DNA from: Mucilaginibacter straminoryzae
GTDB lineage: Bacteria; Bacteroidota; Bacteroidia; Sphingobacteriales; Sphingobacteriaceae
NCBI RefSeq assembly: GCF_022953055.1
Contig: NZ_JALJEJ010000005.1
Coordinates: forward strand, 62,001 to 126,000
Length of the DNA: 64,000 nucleotides
Direction of reading: 5' to 3'
Below, piece by piece: positions 57,998-64,000 of this stretch (position 1 is the stretch's first letter; each line of letters begins with the position of its first letter). The notes beneath the pieces were generated by a model. That model did no database searches, was not told the DNA's origin, and was given only the letters and a program-made list of their open reading frames with translations. Both the position numbers and the translations under genes were made by a program.

Positions 57998-60151
57998 TTA
58001 GTGCTTGATATACCTTTCGAAGAATTCGTAAATACGTAACATCTGGTCTATCCGTTGGTGCACGTTTCCGGATCGAACCAGTTCATGCGTAGCATAGGGG
58101 TGCTGCACATATTCTACTGGTCTGTTCAATACTTTTAATGCCTTGTACATCATCTCGCCCTGCACAATACCGGTACGCAGGTCTGTTTCACCATGCAACA
58201 TCAGGTAGGGCGTAGTAATCTGGTTGACGTAAGTAAACGGCGATTCGCGCGCCAGTATGGGTTTAACGTTTTCTTCCCATGGATAACCGCCGAAATACAT
58301 AGGTACCAGCGGCCAGGCATTGCCTTCGCCAAAGAAGGTAGTGAGATCATACACACCGCGCTGTGAAGAGATTGCTGCAAAACGTTTGGTGTGCCCGGCG
58401 AGCCATGCCGTTAAATAACCCGCGTAGGAACCCCCTGTTGCTACGGTACGGTTGGCATCGCCCCAACCTTCTGCCAGGGCACCGTCTAAAGCTGCCAAAA
58501 CATCTTCAGTTGGTCCGCTGCCCCAATCCTGGTAGTTGGCCTTCATAAAATCTAAGCCATAGCCGCCGGAACCCCGCGGATTAGAATATACTACACCATA
58601 ACCCTGCGCGCAGAAAAACTGGTATTCGTGCCACATGCTGGCTTCGCCCGGTCCCCACATTGCGGTTGGGCCACCATGGATTTGCAGCATCACCGGGTAT
58701 TTTTTGTTCGGGTCGAAGTTTGTCGGCTTCATCACCCAATACTCTACCTTTAAGCCCTTGCTGTTGGTATAGTATTTCTTTTCGGGGAAGCTTAATTTCT
58801 TGTCTTTGATCCAGTCGTGATTAAATGAAGTTAACCGAAGCGCGTGCTTATTGCTAAGGTCGGCAGTGTATAATTCGAAAGGATCGGCAACCTCTGTTTT
58901 GATGTAAGTGATCCTGTTCTTGCCAACGCTCAGGCTGCTCAGGCCCTCGTCATAAGTAGCCAGTTGTTCTGGTTTCAGATTGGCTAAACTTACCCTGTAA
59001 ACCGGGATGCCACCGTTAGACTGCGCCGTGAAATACAAGTATTTGCTGTCTTTAGACCATACCGCCTGGGTAACTACGCGATCAATCGGTACGATAACTT
59101 TCTTTGAAGGATTCTGAAAATCGTAGATCACTAACTTTCCAAAGCCGATGGTCAAGGGTTTGCTGATCTGGTAAAACAGGTACCGCCCATCTGGTGAAAC
59201 TTCGCCATTGCTCAGATCCATTCCGGCTTCGCTAAGCAGCGTTTTAGGTATGCCACCTGTTACCGGGATGGTGTAGATACTTCCGCCGCGTTCCCTATCC
59301 GGGTTGGCCAGGGTATCGGCATCCGAGCTGAAGATGATGTTCTTCCCGTCTGGTGTAAACGTAGCGCCGTTATAATTGTGGAAGCCATACGTAAGCGGAA
59401 CAGATTTGGCCCCTGCTTGTGCATCGCAAATAAAATAGTGGTTAAAATAATATTCCGGTTCGGTAGTGGCCTCCCCTTCGAAATTTAGTTTGTTGAATAC
59501 TTTTACTACGCGTGGTTCTGTTTCATCCTGGTTAAGATAAGCCCGCACCTGATCCATTGATCCGTTCGGATCGGCTTTGGCTTTTGATTGCGGTAAATTG
59601 GTTTGAAAGCCCGGCTTTTCCAATGGCCATGCGGGTACTTTAGCGCCGGGGTTTAGCACCGAATCTTTCAGCATGTCGTTGTAACTTACACCAGCCGAAT
59701 ACAGGATCTTTTTGCCATCCGGCGACCATACCGGCGAACTTGCACCGCGCGGGTTATTGGTTACCTGTACAGGCTCGCCGCCTTTTAAAGAAAGCAAGAA
59801 CAACTGCGACTGTGTTTTCACCACTCGTACAAATACCAGCTGGCTATCATCCGGCGACCATACCGCCTGGCTGCTGTTAGCCGCATCTGTAGTGATGGGC
59901 CTTGCGGGGGTACTACCATCTGCAGGTACCAGCCAGATACGGGTTTTATAGGTGAATTCTTTTTTGTTGTTCTCGTCCGGAACGATGTACTTTATTGTAA
60001 ATACCACCTGTTTGCCATCATGAGAAAGCGTGGCAGTGCCGAGTTGCTGGATGCGGGTAAGGTCGGTAACGGTTACGGGCTGTGTGCCATTCTGGGCCTT
60101 TACAGTAGCTAAGCCAAAGGCCAGTGAAAATAGCAGTAGGAGTTTTTTCAT
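57998..60151 (-). CDS. S9-family prolyl oligopeptidase
   Basis: A 717-residue secreted serine peptidase with a signal peptide ending in V-K-A-Q. The N-terminal part (about 25-450) is a propeller with PD40-type repeats such as S-P-D-G-R-Y-L and W-S-P-D-G-K-K-I. The alpha/beta-hydrolase domain (about 480-717) has the nucleophile in G-G-S-Y-A-G-Y, the acid in H-G-E-T-D-L-R-T-G and the histidine in Y-A-T-H-E-L. H-G-G-P-T-A-M-W is the oxyanion region. It is of the dipeptidyl-peptidase/acylaminoacyl-peptidase kind and should release short peptides in the periplasm. Confidence 0.93.
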   Translation of the reverse strand: MKKLLLLFSLAFGLATVKAQNGTQPVTVTDLTRIQQLGTATLSHDGKQVVFTIKYIVPDENNKKEFTYKTRIWLVPADGSTPARPITTDAANSSQAVWSPDDSQLVFVRVVKTQSQLFLLSLKGGEPVQVTNNPRGASSPVWSPDGKKILYSAGVSYNDMLKDSVLNPGAKVPAWPLEKPGFQTNLPQSKAKADPNGSMDQVRAYLNQDETEPRVVKVFNKLNFEGEATTEPEYYFNHYFICDAQAGAKSVPLTYGFHNYNGATFTPDGKNIIFSSDADTLANPDRERGGSIYTIPVTGGIPKTLLSEAGMDLSNGEVSPDGRYLFYQISKPLTIGFGKLVIYDFQNPSKKVIVPIDRVVTQAVWSKDSKYLYFTAQSNGGIPVYRVSLANLKPEQLATYDEGLSSLSVGKNRITYIKTEVADPFELYTADLSNKHALRLTSFNHDWIKDKKLSFPEKKYYTNSKGLKVEYWVMKPTNFDPNKKYPVMLQIHGGPTAMWGPGEASMWHEYQFFCAQGYGVVYSNPRGSGGYGLDFMKANYQDWGSGPTEDVLAALDGALAEGWGDANRTVATGGSYAGYLTAWLAGHTKRFAAISSQRGVYDLTTFFGEGNAWPLVPMYFGGYPWEENVKPILARESPFTYVNQITTPYLMLHGETDLRTGIVQGEMMYKALKVLNRPVEYVQHPYATHELVRSGNVHQRIDQMLRIYEFFERYIKH

Positions 60152-60218
60152 TCGAAAGGGTGTTGGTGCTTAAATATAGGTGAAAAGTGTAGAAGGTTAA
60201 GGTATCATCCATGATTTT

Positions 60219-60339
60219 GTCGTTCAGAGCGAAGCGAAGAATCTGTACAGTAGTAGTTTTATACTATTAAAGTTGCAACAATCTCTACTTGTAATTATTT
60301 AAAGCAAGTTTACAGATTCGTCGCTTCGCTCTGAATGAC
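60219..60339. repeat. 29-bp imperfect inverted repeat, dispersed intergenic element
   Basis: The arms 60219-60247 and 60311-60339 match 27 of 29 bases as reverse complements, around 63 AT-rich bases. Each arm has the form GTC-R-TTCAGAGCGAAGCGA. This kind of sequence is recalled as frequent between genes in Sphingobacteriia. No reading frame is present. Confidence 0.6.
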
Positions 60340-60369
60340 AACCCTGATTGAAAAATCACTCAATTAAAA

Positions 60370-60395
60370 AAGCCATCCTTTTTAGGGGATGGCTT
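60370..60395 (-). terminator. Rho-independent terminator after lspA
   Basis: AAGCCATCC and GGATGGCTT form a nine-base stem. On the minus strand it is followed by a run of T. It lies 25 bases beyond the lspA stop and ends the ileS-dksA-lspA transcript. Confidence 0.8.
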
Positions 60396-60420
60396 CGTAT
60401 ATGTTCTTCAAGAATTCAGC

Positions 60421-61026
60421 TTATTCTTCAACCACTTCGCTATGCGGGCTGCTTACTTCTTCGTGCGGTTGTTTAAAGTAGCGTTTCTGGTAAACCAGGA
60501 TCATGATCACGCCGATGGATATGGCTGCATCTGCCACGTTAAATATTGGCCGGAAAAATTCAAAATCCTGCCCGGCCCAGAACGGCATCCATGATGGGAA
60601 TACCCCGCGGATCAGCGGGAAGTAAAACATATCTACCACACGGCCCTGAAACACCGGCGCATAGCCGTAGATCATGCCGTAGAAAGTAGAGTCGATGATG
60701 TTTCCCAGCGCACCTGCGAAGATCAGCGCCATATTCATGATCAGCCCCCGGTGATACTTATGCTTGATCAGGTGCAGCAGGCCGTAACCTATACCGGCAA
60801 CAGCACCGATGCGGAACAGGGTGAGGGCCAGTTTGCCCCACTCGCCGCCCAGTTCCCAGCCGAAGGCCATCCCGTTATTTTCGGTGTACAACAGCATCCC
60901 GCGTGTGCCTAAAAATTGGATACGCTCGCCCAGGTACATGTGCGAATGCACCCATGTTTTTACCACCTGGTCTACAATAATAATGGCTGCCGCCGCAAAA
61001 AAAGGTTTAGTATAAGCTGCCTTCAT
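60421..61026 (-). CDS. lspA: Lipoprotein signal peptidase (signal peptidase II)
   Basis: A 201-residue inner-membrane protease that cuts the signal peptide from lipidated prolipoproteins. Four membrane helices are seen. The two catalytic aspartates are D132 in R-V-V-D-M-F and D166 in F-N-V-A-D-A-A. The conserved N-N-G-M-A-F near 50-55 and G-A-L-G-N-I-I-D near 105-112 are also present. It is about 40 residues longer than the E. coli enzyme, mainly in a loop before the last helix that is common in this phylum. Its start follows the stop of the DksA-like gene directly, so the two are coupled. The several lipoproteins in this window are its natural substrates. Confidence 0.93.
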   Translation of the reverse strand: MKAAYTKPFFAAAAIIIVDQVVKTWVHSHMYLGERIQFLGTRGMLLYTENNGMAFGWELGGEWGKLALTLFRIGAVAGIGYGLLHLIKHKYHRGLIMNMALIFAGALGNIIDSTFYGMIYGYAPVFQGRVVDMFYFPLIRGVFPSWMPFWAGQDFEFFRPIFNVADAAISIGVIMILVYQKRYFKQPHEEVSSPHSEVVEE

Positions 61027-61416
61027 TTAGTATTGCTTCAGTTTAGCTTCCATACTTAAAGTAGTATGCGGAACTGCTCTTAAGCGCTCTTTCTGGATCA
61101 GCTTACCGGTTTCGCGGCAAACGCCATAAGTTTTATTTTCTATACGTACCAAAGCAGCTTCCAGCTGTTCGATGAATTTTTTCTGACGTGCAGCCAATTG
61201 ATTAATCTGCTCTTTTTCTAAAGTGGCAGAACCATCTTCCAAAGTTTTATAAGTACCGGCAGTATCGTCTGTGCCGTTTAAGTTCGGGTTACTTAATGAT
61301 GACGCCAGCGCATTCAGTTCTTCACGGGCACCTCTTACTTTTTCCAGGATAATTTCTTTGAATTCCTGTAATTCAGCGTCAGAATATCTGGTTTTTTCTG
61401 GTTGTTCTGATTTCAT
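61027..61416 (-). CDS. DksA/TraR-family protein with degenerate zinc finger
   Basis: A 129-residue protein. An N-terminal coiled coil (about 10-95) is typical of DksA-like proteins, which reach into the secondary channel of RNA polymerase. The C-terminal zinc finger should carry four cysteines. Here only one remains, in Y-G-V-C-R-E-T-G-K-L-I. The others are replaced, giving T-G and T-L-S-M-E. The L-R-A-V-P-H-T-T core of the finger is kept. Such cysteine-poor forms exist in other bacteria and may fold without zinc. It lies one base from ileS and directly before lspA. Confidence 0.85.
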   Translation of the reverse strand: MKSEQPEKTRYSDAELQEFKEIILEKVRGAREELNALASSLSNPNLNGTDDTAGTYKTLEDGSATLEKEQINQLAARQKKFIEQLEAALVRIENKTYGVCRETGKLIQKERLRAVPHTTLSMEAKLKQY

Positions 61417-61417
61417 T

Positions 61418-64000
61418 TTATTTCTTAGTTATCGAGATCAATATTTCATTTTCATCTATTACAGCAGGTTCGCCTTCTGTAAGGGTTGAGTCAAACTGGA
61501 TGTTATCGGCTAAAATTTCGGCGCAGATATAAGATAAATTACTTTTTACAGCACCGCTGATCAGGTCATTATTACTCAGGCGAACTTCTATTTTATCGGT
61601 TACTTCAAAATCTTTACTCTTGCGCAGGTTCTGGATCCTGTTGATCAGCTCGCGCGAAATGCCCTCCTGTTTTAATTCTTCGGTTATGGTAACATCTAAA
61701 GCCACGGTTAGTTTGCCAAGGGTGGCTACCTGCCATCCCGGAACGTCTTCTGCCAGTATCTCAACCTCGGCCGTTACGATCATGTATTTACCATCCAATA
61801 CCGGCAACTCGCCTTCGCTTTCCAGTTTGGCAATTGCTTCCTGGTTCAGGTTATTAATGGCATCTGCCACCAGTTTCATATCCTTGCCAACCTTCGGCCC
61901 GAGGGCTTTAAAGTTCGGTTTGATCTTCTTCTTGATAAACCCGGCCGTGTCGGTAATATACTCGATATTTTTGATATTTGTTTCGGCCAGTATCAATTCT
62001 TTCACCTCATCCACCTGGTGAACAAAGTTGGCATCAAGCACCGGCAGCAAGATTTTGCTTAGCGGCTGGCGTACGTTAATACCCACTTTTTTACGCAGCG
62101 ATAATACCAGCGAAGAAATATCCTGGGCCAGCTGCATGCGCTCTTCCAGTTGCTTGTCGACGAGTTCTTCGTGGTAAGCAGGGAAATCGGCCAGGTGGAC
62201 AGATTCAAACTGTTCTTTACCGGTTACACTGTTTAAGTCGTTATACAAACGCTCTGCAAAGAATGGCGCGATAGGCGACATCAGCTTGGAAATAGTGACC
62301 AAACAGGTATACAGCGTTTGGTAAGCAGAAAGCTTATCGGTAGAATTGTCTGATTTCCAGAAGCGGCGACGGCTTAAACGCACGAACCAGTTGCTGAGGT
62401 GCTCATCTACAAAATCCTGGATGGCCCGGGCAGCTTTGGTCGGTTCGAAATCGGCGTAGAACGCATCTACTTCCTTGCTTAAGGTGTTCAGCAGGGAAAT
62501 GATCCAGCGGTCGATCTCCGGGCGGTCTGCCAGCGCAATATCAGCTTCGCTGTAAGTGAAGTTGTCGATATTGGCGTAGAGCGAAAAGAACGAATAAGTG
62601 TTATACAGGGTGCCGAAGAATTTGCGGCGAACCTCATCAAGACCCTCAATATTAAATTTCAGGTTGTCCCAAGGCGAAGCATTGCTGATCATGTACCAAC
62701 GCGCGGCATCAGCGCCGTATTGCGAAATGGTATCGAACGGATCAACGCCGTTACCCAAGCGTTTAGACATTTTGTTGCCGTTTTTATCCAGCACCAAACC
62801 GTTAGATACTACGTTTTTAAACGCAATGCCTTTGTTGCCAACTTTCTCGTTTACGGCTTTAATATCGTCACTGGCTTCACTTAGCATTACCGCTAAAGCG
62901 TGCAGGGTAAAGAACCAGCCACGGGTTTGGTCAACACCTTCGGCGATAAAATCTGCCGGGTAGGCGTTTTCAAAAGCTTCTTTGTTTTCAAACGGGAAGT
63001 GCCATTGCGCATAAGGCATCGCACCAGAATCAAACCAAACGTCGATCAGGTCGGGTTCGCGTAACATGCGTTTGCCGGTAGAAGAAACCAGGATCACATC
63101 GTCCACATACGGGCGGTGCAGGTCTTTAATTTCAAAATCGGCAGGCATTAAACCGGCATCAACAGCTTTTTTGATCTCTGCTTCCAGCTCTGCGATAGAG
63201 CCGATGCAAATTTCTTCAGCACCGCCTTCTTCGCGCCAGATCGGCAGCGGTGTACCCCAATAGCGTGAACGCGAAAGGTTCCAGTCTACCAGGTTTTCCA
63301 GCCAGTTACCAAAACGGCCTGTGCCGGTTGATTCCGGTTTCCAGTTGATGGTTTTGTTCAGCTCCACCATTTTGTCCTTAACGGCCGTAGTGCGGATGAA
63401 CCAACTATCCAGCGGGTAATATAAAATAGGCTCGTCAGAACGCCACGAGTGCGGGTAGCTGTGCTCGTAACGCTGAACGTTGAATGCCTTGTTTTCTTCT
63501 TTAAGTTTGATCGAGATCAGCACGTCTGTTGCCTTAAAGTCTGGCGCAGTGCGTTCTTGCTCGCTGTAATATTCTTCCTTAACGTAACGGCCTGCAAAAT
63601 CGGTCACTTCTTCCACAAAACGGCCTTGTTTATCAACCAGCGGCACTTCTTTGCCGTTTTCGTCTTTTACCAGTACAGAAGGAACGTTATTTTCTTTACA
63701 AGCCCTGAAGTCGTCCGCACCAAAAATAGAAGCGGTGTGAACAATGCCGGTACCATCGTCAGTAGTAACAAAGTCGGCAGGGATCACGCGGAAAGCGTTC
63801 TTCTCCAGGTCTTCATTGGTTACGTAAGGCATAAGCTGATAATAGTGAATGCCTAACAGATCTGAACCATTCAATTCTGCCTTTACTTGCCAGGGGATAA
63901 TCTTATCGCCGCCTTTGTAGTCGTCAAAAGAGGCATTTTCGCCTTCGGCTTTAAAGTATTTACCTACCAGGTCTTTTGCCAACACAACACAAACCGGTTT
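61418..64000 (-). CDS. ileS: Isoleucyl-tRNA synthetase, C-terminal part
   Basis: The frame stays open to the window edge, so at least 860 residues are present and the N-terminal part, with the H-I-G-H motif, is missing. The K-M-S-K-R motif is in N-G-N-K-M-S-K-R-L-G-N. Before it are an editing-domain region (T-D-D-G-T-G-I-V-H-T-A) and W-F-D-S-G-A-M-P-Y-A. The anticodon-binding helical part follows at N-T-L-S-K-E-V. The final 200 residues are the C-terminal junction domain of the eukaryote-like class found in Bacteroidota. It charges tRNA-Ile with isoleucine. One base separates it from the DksA-like gene. Confidence 0.95.
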   Translation of the reverse strand, partial: KPVCVVLAKDLVGKYFKAEGENASFDDYKGGDKIIPWQVKAELNGSDLLGIHYYQLMPYVTNEDLEKNAFRVIPADFVTTDDGTGIVHTASIFGADDFRACKENNVPSVLVKDENGKEVPLVDKQGRFVEEVTDFAGRYVKEEYYSEQERTAPDFKATDVLISIKLKEENKAFNVQRYEHSYPHSWRSDEPILYYPLDSWFIRTTAVKDKMVELNKTINWKPESTGTGRFGNWLENLVDWNLSRSRYWGTPLPIWREEGGAEEICIGSIAELEAEIKKAVDAGLMPADFEIKDLHRPYVDDVILVSSTGKRMLREPDLIDVWFDSGAMPYAQWHFPFENKEAFENAYPADFIAEGVDQTRGWFFTLHALAVMLSEASDDIKAVNEKVGNKGIAFKNVVSNGLVLDKNGNKMSKRLGNGVDPFDTISQYGADAARWYMISNASPWDNLKFNIEGLDEVRRKFFGTLYNTYSFFSLYANIDNFTYSEADIALADRPEIDRWIISLLNTLSKEVDAFYADFEPTKAARAIQDFVDEHLSNWFVRLSRRRFWKSDNSTDKLSAYQTLYTCLVTISKLMSPIAPFFAERLYNDLNSVTGKEQFESVHLADFPAYHEELVDKQLEERMQLAQDISSLVLSLRKKVGINVRQPLSKILLPVLDANFVHQVDEVKELILAETNIKNIEYITDTAGFIKKKIKPNFKALGPKVGKDMKLVADAINNLNQEAIAKLESEGELPVLDGKYMIVTAEVEILAEDVPGWQVATLGKLTVALDVTITEELKQEGISRELINRIQNLRKSKDFEVTDKIEVRLSNNDLISGAVKSNLSYICAEILADNIQFDSTLTEGEPAVIDENEILISITKK

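Overview
The window comes from the chromosome of a Bacteroidota bacterium, most likely family Sphingobacteriaceae (Mucilaginibacter or Pedobacter type). This rests on SusC-type plug and carboxypeptidase-regulatory modules with the VVGYG box, LruC-domain and DUF4407 proteins, lipoproteins with the C-K-K/D start, several Bacteroidota -7 promoter boxes (TAnnTTTG), and short palindromic intergenic repeats. No rRNA, tRNA, CRISPR array, insertion sequence or prophage was seen. Genes are densely packed, and many form short operons with 1-12 base gaps or 4-base overlaps.

Layout. 1-6.5 kb: end of a HAD hydrolase, an orphan GAF histidine kinase, a large LruC lipoprotein, an orphan DUF47 protein, two response regulators and a short SSB. 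6.5-10.2 kb: a BlaI/BlaR1-like repressor-protease pair, where the protease carries TonB and plug modules, then a beta-CASP metallo-hydrolase. 10.2-17.5 kb: a UbiA-family prenyltransferase divergent from a run YceI - type III polyketide synthase - FAD oxidoreductase - methyltransferase - PhoR-like kinase - DUF47 - PiT phosphate transporter. 17.5-24.5 kb: a DUF4197 protein, a DUF885 peptidase, an ECF sigma factor with a mosaic anti-sigma-like membrane protein, and a divergent VWA protein. 24.7-28.8 kb: small enzymes, TrmB, a YtxH/holin-like envelope set and an AI-2E-type permease. 28.9-33 kb: an NtrC regulator paired with a 75-residue DHp-only protein, an enoyl-CoA hydratase, a free-standing B12-binding protein, a small membrane ORF and a rhodanese. 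33-40 kb: DUF4407, secreted M61 and M28 peptidases, a clan-A glycosidase lipoprotein and a pseudouridine synthase. 40-43.5 kb: a translationally coupled fatty-acid-synthase-like cassette (SDR, dehydratase, ketosynthase, ACP, phosphopantetheinyl transferase). 43.6-52.2 kb: housekeeping genes (dtd, MazG-like, ElaA, RRM protein, RNA methyltransferase, DUF3127) mixed with lipoproteins. 52.3-56 kb: a two-component pair with a divergent secreted protein. 56-64 kb: M28 and S9 peptidases, then ileS - dksA-like - lspA.

How they may work together. The most interesting locus is the type III PKS operon. Its synthase, flavoprotein and methyltransferase have the same make-up as the SrsABC phenolic-lipid pathway. 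It is flanked by a prenyltransferase and a polyisoprenoid-binding-type protein, and runs without a clear break into phosphate sensing and uptake genes. The separate FAS-like cassette could make a dedicated acyl chain. Three membrane or secreted proteins reuse pieces of the SusC plug or carboxypeptidase-regulatory region next to regulators, which suggests a signalling use of these modules. All functional assignments come from reading motifs by eye; no database search was run.
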